Positions 30,037-38,441 of a DNA stretch of 40,763 bases are shown piece after piece. The stretch lies in assembly GCA_015057715.1 (NCBI GenBank), contig SVDS01000028.1, positions 1-40,763 of the forward strand, written 5' to 3'. Both the position numbers and the translations under genes were made by a program. Source of the stretch: Paenibacillaceae bacterium. Lineage in GTDB: Bacteria > Bacillota > Clostridia > Lachnospirales > Lachnospiraceae. The first letter of the stretch is position 1. Each line of letters starts with the position of its first letter. Below the pieces are notes generated by a model. It ran no database searches. It was not told the origin of the DNA and worked only from the letters and a program-made list of their open reading frames with translations.

Positions 30037-30951
30037 ATGACAAATACTGATGATACTTTGCTTTATAAGAAAAAACATAATATCACCATTAACGATATCC
30101 AGCACTCTCTTTATTATTACTTTGATTATGATGAACGATCCTTTGATATCAACATGCCGTTTCAGCATTTTCATTCCTTTTATGAACTGATGATACTGAT
30201 CAGTCCTCAGGCATACCATCTGGTAGAAGGTATCCCCTATTCCATACGATCCGGCGATATCGTACTTCTTCGACCTTCGGTGCTGCACCGCTCCGAATAT
30301 CAGAAAGGCGCCCCCAGCAAACGGCTGATCATCGGTTTTTTGTATCCCCCTTCACTTTGGGGAATGCCTGAAACCTATCAGAAGCTTTTTGAACCTTTTT
30401 ACTCACCGCTGCCGATTTTCCGTTTTCCTTCCAAACAGCAGCAGCTGGTTAATGAAAAACTTAACCGGATTTACCGCTACTCCTTTCAGGACGAAGAACC
30501 GGAACTTAAATCACTCATTGTCCACGGAATGTTTGTGGAATTTCTCTATACATTACGGCAGCTGGCACCTTTTAACACCTATTCCAATGAACCGTTAAAA
30601 GATGAAGCTTCTCAAAAAATATACACTATAGCCAACTTCATTCATAATCATTACTCAGAGGAATTAACACTGGACTCCCTTTCCAGGGAATTTTATATCA
30701 GTCCTTACTATCTGTCTCATCAGTTTAAAGATGTGACTGGTTACACCCTGACCCAATACATTCAGATGACACGGATTCGAAACGTGCAATACCTGCTGTT
30801 AAACACGAAAAAGAAGATTTCTGAACTGGCGGAAGAATGCGGATTTACAAGCTTTTCACAATTTAACCGAATTTTTCAAAAGTATTGCAGCCAGTCGCCC
30901 TCTGAATTCCGTAAAGATGGAGGCGGAAACAGCATTCCGACAATATTTTAA
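30037..30951 (+). CDS. AraC family transcriptional regulator (cupin + HTH)
   Basis: This 304-aa protein has an N-terminal cupin-like ligand domain (FQHFHSFYELMILIS, SGDIVLLRPSVLHRSEY). A C-terminal AraC DNA-binding domain carries two helix-turn-helix motifs (LTLDSLSREFYISPYYLSHQFK, with GYTLTQYIQMTRIRNVQYLL, and ISELAEECGFTSFSQFNRIFQ). It probably senses a sugar and activates or represses the surrounding carbohydrate genes. Start ATG 30037 follows AAAGGTGG; the frame is open to 29719 but lacks a better start and would overlap the divergent GH105 gene. It is flanked by the GH105 and the Lpl-type transporter genes, the likely targets. Confidence 0.9.
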   Translation: MTNTDDTLLYKKKHNITINDIQHSLYYYFDYDERSFDINMPFQHFHSFYELMILISPQAYHLVEGIPYSIRSGDIVLLRPSVLHRSEYQKGAPSKRLIIGFLYPPSLWGMPETYQKLFEPFYSPLPIFRFPSKQQQLVNEKLNRIYRYSFQDEEPELKSLIVHGMFVEFLYTLRQLAPFNTYSNEPLKDEASQKIYTIANFIHNHYSEELTLDSLSREFYISPYYLSHQFKDVTGYTLTQYIQMTRIRNVQYLLLNTKKKISELAEECGFTSFSQFNRIFQKYCSQSPSEFRKDGGGNSIPTIF

Positions 30952-30967
30952 CGATCAGATGGGCAGA

Positions 30968-31028
30968 AAAAGCCCGTTACAGCTTCCCGGCATCATCCTT
31001 ATTTCGATGAAAAAGAGCTGTAACGAGC
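30968..31028 (-). terminator. Long-loop intrinsic terminator of the sugar transporter operon
   Basis: 13-bp arms (30972-30984 and 31016-31028) with a 31-base loop. The minus strand then reads TTTTTC. It lies 29 bases past the binding protein stop, between convergent genes. Confidence 0.7.
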
Positions 31029-31057
31029 TTCTTATAGCCTGCTGCCCCGTTAAGGAA

Positions 31058-32680
31058 TTACTTTATTGTGTCAAAATATTCTGCTCTTGCGTCAAGAATC
31101 TTCTGCAGCCCTGCATTTACAAGGTTGTCATATTCTGTCTTCTGCAGACTATCGAACTGGTCTGGTGTACAGCTGATCAGCTTGTAAACATATCCTACCA
31201 TTAAGTTCTCAACATTCTTTCCGTAATCAGCTTCTGCCTGTGAAACGTTAGCATATACAGGGAAACGGAACTTTCCTTCGGAACGAACATCATAGAAATT
31301 AGAGAACCAGTCAGGGGTTTCCCACTCAACAGACTGATCTTTAACCCATTTAGATACAATTGAATCTTTCTTTGTAGTCCAGTCCATAGCCAGGTTAACG
31401 ATATTTAAGTCATCACAGGTTCCTGGATATCCCTTAGAAGAAAGCTCTTCACTGGATAACTTAATCGGAACTCCGGTTTCATCTCTTTTGTGTTCTGCAG
31501 TAAATACGATATTCTCAGCAACTGCCGGATCTGCCATCCAGTTTAAATATTTCATGCAGGCATCTGCCTTCTTCTCGCTGCTCTTTGGTACCATTACAAA
31601 CATACCGTATCTTGGCTCAAATGGTGTACGGTAAGAACCGTCAGCCAGTTCAAAGCACTGTACAGGAACGAAAGTTCTGCCGCCTGCGCTCTGATTTAAT
31701 ACAGTGATATAGTTCCATGGACTTTCTGTATCGTCAAGGAAGAAACCTACATTACCAGCTGTTACCTGAGCTTTGTAAAGATCTTCATTTGTATCAGTTG
31801 CAAAATCTTTGTTAATAAGTCCTTTGTTATAAAGTTCATTTAATTTTTTAATACCATCAATCGCGCCGGGAGCTACAGCCATATAAGCTTCACTATATAC
31901 ATAAGCATCCTTATCGCCTGCAAGGTTAACATAAGAACCAAGGTAGTTGATATAACCTTTTTCAGTATCATTACGTCCGCTCATTGCCCATGGAATTACA
32001 TTATCTACGCCGCCAGGGTTTTTGTCTTTTACTGCCTGTAAATAAGCAGCAAGTTCTTCTTTGGTTTTTGGCATCTGCATTCCAAGTTTATCCAGCCAGT
32101 CCTGACGGATATAAGCTGTATGACGAGGAGATTCAACACCTCTCTGTTTCATGATAGCAAACTGCTTTCCATCAATCTGTCCCATGTTCTGAGCATCTGC
32201 AACGAATTTCTTAATATCTGCACCGTTCTTTTCATAAGCCTCAGTTAAGTCTGTAAGACCGCCAGCCTGGGCAAAGCTGTTGAAGAGACCCTGATTATAG
32301 GTAAATACGATATCAGGAGCACTTCCGCCAGACATCATGATATTCACTTTTTCATCAGAAGAAGATCTTGGTACTGAAACGTATTCCACGTTAATATTGT
32401 ACTTTTCTTTAACCTGTTTCTTTACCCATTCTGTCTGGGTATTATTCTCTACAGTTGTACCGGGAGCTGCATCACCTCTGTCCCAGATCATAACTTTAAT
32501 GGTTACTTCTTCCCCCTTGTCAGCGGAAGAGGAAGCCTCTGCTGCCTTTGTTTCTGTACCGCCAGCTGCTGCGGTGGTTGCTGTTGTTGCATCTTTTGCT
32601 GCGCCGGAACCACATCCGGTTACCAGAGATGCTGCAGCTAAAACAGCCACACAGCTCTTTAATAAGTTTGCTTTTTTCAT
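31058..32680 (-). CDS. Extracellular sugar-binding lipoprotein of an Lpl/Ytc-type ABC transporter
   Basis: This 540-aa lipoprotein has a signal peptide ending in LVTGC, an Ala/Thr-rich linker, and a long type 1 solute-binding fold (VKVMIWDRGDAAPGTT style start, GSAPDIVFTYNQGLFNSF, YIRQDWLDKLGMQMPKT, and the repeated aromatic segments near the end). Length above 500 aa is typical of the LipO/LplA group that binds oligosaccharides for Lpl-type permeases. It is the last gene of the HAD-permease-permease-binding protein operon, 48 bases after the second permease. The substrate is probably an oligosaccharide for the GH38 and GH105 enzymes. Confidence 0.9.
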   Translation of the reverse strand: MKKANLLKSCVAVLAAASLVTGCGSGAAKDATTATTAAAGGTETKAAEASSSADKGEEVTIKVMIWDRGDAAPGTTVENNTQTEWVKKQVKEKYNINVEYVSVPRSSSDEKVNIMMSGGSAPDIVFTYNQGLFNSFAQAGGLTDLTEAYEKNGADIKKFVADAQNMGQIDGKQFAIMKQRGVESPRHTAYIRQDWLDKLGMQMPKTKEELAAYLQAVKDKNPGGVDNVIPWAMSGRNDTEKGYINYLGSYVNLAGDKDAYVYSEAYMAVAPGAIDGIKKLNELYNKGLINKDFATDTNEDLYKAQVTAGNVGFFLDDTESPWNYITVLNQSAGGRTFVPVQCFELADGSYRTPFEPRYGMFVMVPKSSEKKADACMKYLNWMADPAVAENIVFTAEHKRDETGVPIKLSSEELSSKGYPGTCDDLNIVNLAMDWTTKKDSIVSKWVKDQSVEWETPDWFSNFYDVRSEGKFRFPVYANVSQAEADYGKNVENLMVGYVYKLISCTPDQFDSLQKTEYDNLVNAGLQKILDARAEYFDTIK

Positions 32681-32728
32681 TATAAAACCTCCCTTTCATA
32701 ATCGTTTATATTATTTAATTAAAAATAA

Positions 32729-33595
32729 TCAACCCTTAACGGCACCAAGCATAATGCCCTTTGTAAAATATTTCTGAATAAATGGATATGCAATAACCAT
32801 TGGTGTCATGGAAATTACAATACTTGCTGATTTAATGTTATCTGCTACAAGCTGAGACTGGATACCTTCCTCCTGAGTCAGCTTTACTGCTTCGATCAGC
32901 TGTTTTAATACCATCTGTACGGTATACAGCTTGGAAGAGTTTACATAGTAAAGAACATCGCTTAAACGGTTCCATCTGCCCACTGCATAAAACAGTGCCA
33001 GTGTTGCCAGTGTTGGATAAACCAATGGGAGTGCTACTCTGAATAATGTCTGTATTTCATTACAACCATCAATCTTTGCTGCTTCGTAAAGGGAGGAATC
33101 CAGCCCCCTAAATGCAGTACACATGATGATCATGTTATACGCACTCAGTGCTTCCGGTATAATCAAAGCCCAAACGGTATCGATCAGTTTAAGGCTTTTT
33201 ACGTTTAAATATTTCGGAATAATACCCGGATCTAAATACATAGTCAGTACAAACAGGGTCATAATGATTGTTCCGCCTTTTAAGTTCTTCTTAGAAAGGG
33301 GATAAGCTGCAAGTACGGTCATAACGATACATACGGCAGTGGATCCAATCATCAGGAACACGGAGTAAATAAATGAGGAGACGAAGCTTCCGCTGTGAAA
33401 CGATCTGACATAAGCTTCCACGGTAAACTGGACAGGATAAAGGAATACTTTACCACCCAGAATGGCATCCTTGGAACTTAGTGACATGGAAACTACCCTG
33501 ATTATGGGAATCAATGCCACGATGCTGATTACTACGAAAAATATGTTCCAGAAGAGCTGGAACCTTCTGTCTGCTTTGCTCTTTAATTCGCTCAT
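32729..33595 (-). CDS. Sugar ABC transporter permease (LplC/YtcP-like)
   Basis: This 288-aa polytopic protein has six predicted membrane segments and the permease EAA loop (YEAAKIDGCNEIQTLFRVALP). The N-terminal RFQLFWNIFFVVISIVALIP is the first segment. It matches the MalG-like partner of Lpl-type importers. Its start overlaps the stop of the other permease gene by one base (TAATG), so the two are translationally coupled. Confidence 0.95.
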   Translation of the reverse strand: MSELKSKADRRFQLFWNIFFVVISIVALIPIIRVVSMSLSSKDAILGGKVFLYPVQFTVEAYVRSFHSGSFVSSFIYSVFLMIGSTAVCIVMTVLAAYPLSKKNLKGGTIIMTLFVLTMYLDPGIIPKYLNVKSLKLIDTVWALIIPEALSAYNMIIMCTAFRGLDSSLYEAAKIDGCNEIQTLFRVALPLVYPTLATLALFYAVGRWNRLSDVLYYVNSSKLYTVQMVLKQLIEAVKLTQEEGIQSQLVADNIKSASIVISMTPMVIAYPFIQKYFTKGIMLGAVKG

Positions 33596-34530
33596 TACAT
33601 AATTCCCTCCTCTCCCATTTTTTTAGAAATCTGATTCACTGACAGAATCATAATGATTCCGACAACGGACTGGAAGAGACCCACGGCAGTAGCGAAATCG
33701 AAACGGCCTGCCTGAAGACCTACACTATAAACATAGGTACTGATAACGTCGGATGCACTTTTAACCAGCGTATTTCCCATCATGAATGGACGGTCAAAAT
33801 CGATGGAAACGATCTTACCAAGCTGCATAATAAGCATGATTGAAATGGTAGGTCTGATCTGTGGTATGGTCACATGTGCGATTCTCTGTAATCTGGTCGC
33901 GCCATCGATATAAGCCGCTTCACCAAGTGATGGATCCGTGGCAGTAAGCGCTGCGAGATAAATAATCAGAGAATAACCGGCTGACTGCCAGATACCTGCA
34001 AACCAGTAAACAAATCTCCATATAAAAGGACTGCTTAAGAAGTTCACTTCCCGAGCTCCTACTTTGCGGAAAATATCATTTACAAGACCACTTGTAGAGA
34101 ACAGCTGGGTAATGATACCTGCAATAATAACCCAGGAAAGGAAGTTTGGAAGATATAAAATAGTCTGTGTCGCTTTTCTGATATGCACATTTCTGATTTC
34201 AAACAGGAATACAGCAATCAGTACCGGTACCGGGAATCCAATAATCAGGTCACCGATATTTAATATCAATGTATTGACTAACGCATTCCAGAAATCTTTG
34301 GAACCGAATGCCTCTTTAAAATGAGCAAAACCAACCCATGGGCTATTCCATATTCCTGCAAACACGTTAAATTTCTTAAAAGCAATTACGCCTCCGATCA
34401 TTGGCTTATAACGGAACATAAGCATATAAATAACCGGAATCAGAAGCATTAAGTAAAGCTGCCAGGTATTGCGCACATACACCTTAAAGGGAATCTTACG
34501 TGCCTTTTCCTTGATTGTCTTTTCTTTCAT
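33595..34530 (-). CDS. Sugar ABC transporter permease (LplB-like)
   Basis: This 311-aa polytopic permease has the EAA loop (GEAAYIDGATRLQRIAHVTIP) and the aromatic N-terminal segment TWQLYLMLLIPVIYMLMFRY. It pairs with the following permease to form the membrane channel. Two starts are possible (34539 and 34530). GGAGGG is only 1 base before the first, so 34530 is chosen. The ATPase of this importer is not encoded in the window; Lpl-type systems often share an MsmX-like ATPase encoded elsewhere. Confidence 0.93.
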   Translation of the reverse strand: MKEKTIKEKARKIPFKVYVRNTWQLYLMLLIPVIYMLMFRYKPMIGGVIAFKKFNVFAGIWNSPWVGFAHFKEAFGSKDFWNALVNTLILNIGDLIIGFPVPVLIAVFLFEIRNVHIRKATQTILYLPNFLSWVIIAGIITQLFSTSGLVNDIFRKVGAREVNFLSSPFIWRFVYWFAGIWQSAGYSLIIYLAALTATDPSLGEAAYIDGATRLQRIAHVTIPQIRPTISIMLIMQLGKIVSIDFDRPFMMGNTLVKSASDVISTYVYSVGLQAGRFDFATAVGLFQSVVGIIMILSVNQISKKMGEEGIM

Positions 34531-34548
34531 AATATCCATACCCTCCTT

Positions 34549-35091
34549 CTATTCGTTTCCGTCTTTTTGAAGCTCTGCCTCCAGACTCTCAATCAGTGCC
34601 AGAAGCTCTTTTGGCTCATGGACGGTATAGTCCGGCGTTTCCCACTCATCAGCCGGATTCATATCATAGCGCGGAGACCAGTCAATGAGAACAGAGGTAA
34701 TTCCAAAGCGGTTGGCTCCGGCAACGTCCTTTCTCACATTGTTTCCAATCATAACCACCCGTTTTTTATCTTCTTCTGTCAGGTGATTTTTCTCCATGGC
34801 ATCTATAAACATTCTCTCGGAAGGTTTCTGGACCCCAACGATCTCGGAAATTGTTCTGGTGTGGAAGCAATAACCAAGGCCATTTTCTTCATAAACATTG
34901 GTGAAGGACTGTTCTTCTCCGTCAGCCACCATAGCAATGACATAACCGGCGTCGTAAAGAGCTTTTAAGGTCTCTCCCGCACCGGGGATTAATTCTGCGT
35001 GGATTACAATATCCTCATCATTACGAATTTCAGTACCTTCGTCAATAATGGTATCCCCACTGTCTGTAAAAATGATTAGCTTCTTTTGCAT
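34549..35091 (-). CDS. HAD superfamily hydrolase
   Basis: This 180-aa Rossmannoid protein has HAD motif I IFTDSGDT (nucleophile Asp, with Gly at the usual second Asp position, as in DxGxT-type members), motif II MVADG, motif III Lys (VQKPSERMF) and motif IV VMIGNNVRKDVAGANRFG. It probably dephosphorylates a small phosphometabolite. The second Asp of DxD being replaced by Gly is seen in several HAD subgroups. It begins the transporter operon, 18 bases before the permease, so it may act on an imported or phosphorylated sugar; the substrate is unknown. Confidence 0.85.
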   Translation of the reverse strand: MQKKLIIFTDSGDTIIDEGTEIRNDEDIVIHAELIPGAGETLKALYDAGYVIAMVADGEEQSFTNVYEENGLGYCFHTRTISEIVGVQKPSERMFIDAMEKNHLTEEDKKRVVMIGNNVRKDVAGANRFGITSVLIDWSPRYDMNPADEWETPDYTVHEPKELLALIESLEAELQKDGNE

Positions 35092-35145
35092 TTTGTTAAC
35101 TCCATATCAAATTTTGGTGTGTTTTTTCTTAATGCTGATGAAAAC

Positions 35146-35151
35146 ATTATA
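35146..35151 (-). promoter_or_regulatory. Putative -10 for the HAD-transporter operon
   Basis: The minus strand has TATAAT here, 55 bases before the HAD start. The -35 is weak, consistent with an activator-dependent promoter. It lies in the gap after the GH38 gene. Confidence 0.45.
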
Positions 35152-35221
35152 ATATTTTGGGTACATTGTTGCTATGCGTAATTTGTTTTTATGGAAACCA
35201 TCTTACTCGCATTTTTTGCGT

Positions 35222-38200
35222 TTATAATTTTAAACGCAATGTTTTTATTTCAAAAGGAGCAAAATTTAAGAGGATTTCACTTTTATTCTCAAGGAGATTC
35301 ACTGGCAGGGTTGTGGATGGTATGGTTTCTTCCATTGTAGTTTCCCACAATTTGCTGATTTTAAAGCCAGCTTTTATTACGCAGGAAGTATGACTTCCAA
35401 ATGCCTCATAAAATCTTAAAATTAAATGGTTTTCCCCGTCTTCCGCCATTTTAACTGTCTCCAAAATCACATCATCTGACGAAATACTGAAATATTCTTT
35501 GGTACCTGCCCCTTTTCCCCAGAATTTAAGCGGATTATTTAGCTGCATTCCTTCCCGTACCACACCGCTGTCCGCAAAATCACTGCTTTTTACATAGAAA
35601 GAGTAAGTAAATTCCTGCAGCCCTTTATCTGCATACATATCCGGCCATACAGGTGCTTTTAACAAAGTCAGTTCCATTGCATTCCCGTCCGTACTGATTC
35701 CGTACTTGGAATCATTGAGCACTGCTGCTGTTCTTCCAGGCTCTGTCATGGCAGTATAACGGTAATTGCACACCTCATAACGGTCAGCGTCATAACGGCG
35801 GTTGCGGTGAGTGGGCCGTTTCACATATCCAAACTGTATTTCTTCCAACGCTTCCTCTGCACGGATCGTAACCGGGAACGAAGTCTTTAACAGCTTGTGG
35901 GTTTCCTGCCAGTCAATCTGTGTTGCGAAATCGATACGCCTGCTGTGATAAGACAAAGAGATTCTCTGGGTCATGGCTGACTTATGAATCTGCCGATTTA
36001 CAAGAAGCACCACTTTTAGAGGGCCCGTCTCCTCAATGGTAATCACTGCTTCCTGATTCAGTTTCACTGGCACATCTTTATAGAAAGAGCTGATTTCCCA
36101 TGCATCGTAATCCACATTAATATCCTGATAAAGAAGAAACTGATTTGCAATTCCGTCAACAAATTCCGTTCCGGTATCCTGCTCCAGTACGCTCCTTAAC
36201 TGTCCAACGCCATCTATCGTTACTCTTAAAAGCTGGTTTTCCAAAATAAAGAATCCGTTTTCTTCATAGATTCTGCAAGTATCTTCCTGAATTGCACAGC
36301 TGTTTTCTTCAATCTGGGCATAACCACAGGAAGGTACCTTCACAGGTATCAGCAATTGATCTCCAATTATCTGACTTACCGGCAGTCTGCCACAGCTGAT
36401 TAGTTCTTCTCCTTCTTCCAGGGGGATCTCCACCAGTTCTTCCCGCTCCCAGGAAAGTGAGTTAAACACCAGCAGACTGTCTGTTTTTGAACCAGTGAGC
36501 TTCTTCTTTGCTTCCTCATAAAGACAGAGAGCGCTTTCTCCAGCTTTTTTTAACTGGGCTGCTGCATCCTTATAAACCCTGGTGATAGAAGTTCCGGGTA
36601 TAATATCATGGAACTGGTTAAACAGAAGTACTTTCCACAAAGCTTCCAGTTCTTCTGTTTTATTGTCACCGCTCTCCACAAAACATGCAATGGAATTAAG
36701 CATCTCCGCTTCCCGAAGCATTCGCTCCATCAACCTGTTTTCTTTCTTAATCCGTGCCTGGGAGGTATAGGTGCCTCTATGCCATGGAAGGTAAAGCTCC
36801 CCTCTGTAAACCTCTTTCACAGAGTTTTCTTCTTCCAGTCTTTCAAAAAATTTAACCGGACTTTCCATTCGGGTACGGGGTGCACCTTCTAAATCCTTCA
36901 CCCGTTTTGCCACCTCTGCCATCTCTCTGGTGGCACCGCCTCCGCCATCGCCGAATCCAAACGGGAAAATAAAGGTATCAATATTTTCCTGCTGTACCCG
37001 GTCTTCCTCCCATCTTGTAATCAGGTCAAGAGGATCCAGCCTTGCATTGTTCTTTTTATAAAAATGGGTCAGGATCCTGGTTCCATCGATTCCTTCCCAC
37101 CAAAAATTATTATAGGGGAAAACATCACAGCCCTTCAGCGCCCTGGCCATCTTCTGAGTTGCAAAATAACGGATTCCACAGCCTTTCATAATCTGAGGCA
37201 GCTGTCCGTTAAAGCCGAAGCAGTCCGGCAGCCAGACCATAACGCTTTCTATGCCCAGTTCTTTTCGAAACCACTTTCTTCCGTACAGACACTGGCGTAT
37301 GAGGCTCTCTCCCGATACCAGATTGGTATCAGGCTCCACATACATGCCGCCCTCAGGGATAAAGGATCCCTCTTCCACTTTCTTTAAAAGGCGTCCATAC
37401 AATTCAGGATAATGTTCTTTTACATTTTCCATAATCGGCGGCTCACATAAGAGAAATTTATAATCCTCATATTCATCGGATAAGGCAATCTGGGTGGATA
37501 GCGTTCTTGCACATTTGCGTTTTGTCTCTTCCCATGGCCACAGCCATGCCAGATCCAGATGGGATTGTCCGAAAATGGTAAACTCCGGAGCCGTTGATCC
37601 ATTTACACAGGAAAGGAGTGGCGCCAGTTTTTTCCTGGCCTTACGAAACGATTTATTTCGTCCTTCCCGGTCCAGTTCAAAGTCCGCTGTAAATGTAAAT
37701 TCCAAAAGTCCCTGATTTATTTTCATTGCTCTTAAAGATTTTGGATCAAGTCCCTCAGAAAGCTTGCTTAATGTAAATACGTCCATAAGCAGCTGAAATG
37801 CATCTTCATTCCAGATTCCAAAATCCGAATCTCCTACCGTAACCTGAAACTCCGGTGGTTCCGGAACCGCAGTACGAAAATCAGGGCATGGTCCGCCCTT
37901 TTCCAGTCTCGGTCCATGCCCTGCATAGCTTTCTGCCACAACAAAAAAACGCTCACCTGCCGTTGCATGGCGTGTCAGTGTAATTCCATCGTGCTTTAAA
38001 TCTCTGGAACCTGCCGTTTTCCCATTTACCCATAAAAGCATCTCACCGCCTACCTCCGGGTGAAGAAAAATCCGCTTTCCCTCCGCCTCTTTTGGCATGA
38101 CGATCTCCGTTAAAAACCAGCCGTATTCCCATTTGCTGCCCCAGGGGGTTCCCTGAGGCATGGGGTAAAACTCCTGTTTTAATGCTTCCTCATAAGAGAA

Positions 38201-38317
38201 ATGTTCTTTTGTCGTAAAACCGGTAAAAGTCACTGATGAAAGTCTTTCAAATAAATGGTTTTTTAATTCTTCCATCCAGATGTGAATCCGTCCGTTTCGC
38301 TCTGCAGCAAGCTCCAT
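35222..38317 (-). CDS. GH38 alpha-mannosidase
   Basis: This 1031-aa full-length GH38 enzyme has an N-terminal beta-sandwich-like region (about 1-245). The catalytic domain opens with GQSHLDLAWLWPWEETKRK (zinc His and Asp), then EPDTNLVSGESLIRQ and WLPDCFGFNGQLPQI (catalytic nucleophile Asp). FGFGDGGGG and the NQFHDIIPGTS zinc motif follow, before large C-terminal beta domains. It hydrolyses terminal alpha-mannose. No signal peptide is seen, so it is cytoplasmic and works on imported oligosaccharides. Start ATG 38317 has GGAGG at 8 bases; the ATG at 38323 has too short a spacing. It is one of two divergent GH38 genes in tandem. Confidence 0.95.
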   Translation of the reverse strand: MELAAERNGRIHIWMEELKNHLFERLSSVTFTGFTTKEHFSYEEALKQEFYPMPQGTPWGSKWEYGWFLTEIVMPKEAEGKRIFLHPEVGGEMLLWVNGKTAGSRDLKHDGITLTRHATAGERFFVVAESYAGHGPRLEKGGPCPDFRTAVPEPPEFQVTVGDSDFGIWNEDAFQLLMDVFTLSKLSEGLDPKSLRAMKINQGLLEFTFTADFELDREGRNKSFRKARKKLAPLLSCVNGSTAPEFTIFGQSHLDLAWLWPWEETKRKCARTLSTQIALSDEYEDYKFLLCEPPIMENVKEHYPELYGRLLKKVEEGSFIPEGGMYVEPDTNLVSGESLIRQCLYGRKWFRKELGIESVMVWLPDCFGFNGQLPQIMKGCGIRYFATQKMARALKGCDVFPYNNFWWEGIDGTRILTHFYKKNNARLDPLDLITRWEEDRVQQENIDTFIFPFGFGDGGGGATREMAEVAKRVKDLEGAPRTRMESPVKFFERLEEENSVKEVYRGELYLPWHRGTYTSQARIKKENRLMERMLREAEMLNSIACFVESGDNKTEELEALWKVLLFNQFHDIIPGTSITRVYKDAAAQLKKAGESALCLYEEAKKKLTGSKTDSLLVFNSLSWEREELVEIPLEEGEELISCGRLPVSQIIGDQLLIPVKVPSCGYAQIEENSCAIQEDTCRIYEENGFFILENQLLRVTIDGVGQLRSVLEQDTGTEFVDGIANQFLLYQDINVDYDAWEISSFYKDVPVKLNQEAVITIEETGPLKVVLLVNRQIHKSAMTQRISLSYHSRRIDFATQIDWQETHKLLKTSFPVTIRAEEALEEIQFGYVKRPTHRNRRYDADRYEVCNYRYTAMTEPGRTAAVLNDSKYGISTDGNAMELTLLKAPVWPDMYADKGLQEFTYSFYVKSSDFADSGVVREGMQLNNPLKFWGKGAGTKEYFSISSDDVILETVKMAEDGENHLILRFYEAFGSHTSCVIKAGFKISKLWETTMEETIPSTTLPVNLLENKSEILLNFAPFEIKTLRLKL

Positions 38318-38356
38318 CTGCATATCCTCCCTTTTCTGATACAGTTATATTGCACC

Positions 38357-38385
38357 ATTATATGATATCTCACAGGCAGTGACTA
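38357..38385 (-). promoter_or_regulatory. Putative promoter of the downstream GH38 gene
   Basis: TATAAT on the minus strand (38362-38357) with TAGTCA 17 bases upstream, a weak -35, about 40 bases before the start codon. A dyad lies further upstream. Confidence 0.4.
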
Positions 38386-38413
38386 TGCAAAGTTTGTCAA
38401 GTTACTGTATATC

Positions 38414-38432
38414 TTTTGCAAATCTTGCAAAA
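38414..38432. promoter_or_regulatory. Operator-like dyad between the GH38 genes
   Basis: Perfect inverted repeat TTTTGCAA-ATC-TTGCAAAA. It lies about 30 bases upstream of the weak -35 of the second GH38 gene, a position suited to an activator. Confidence 0.45.
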
Positions 38433-38441
38433 ATATAATTC

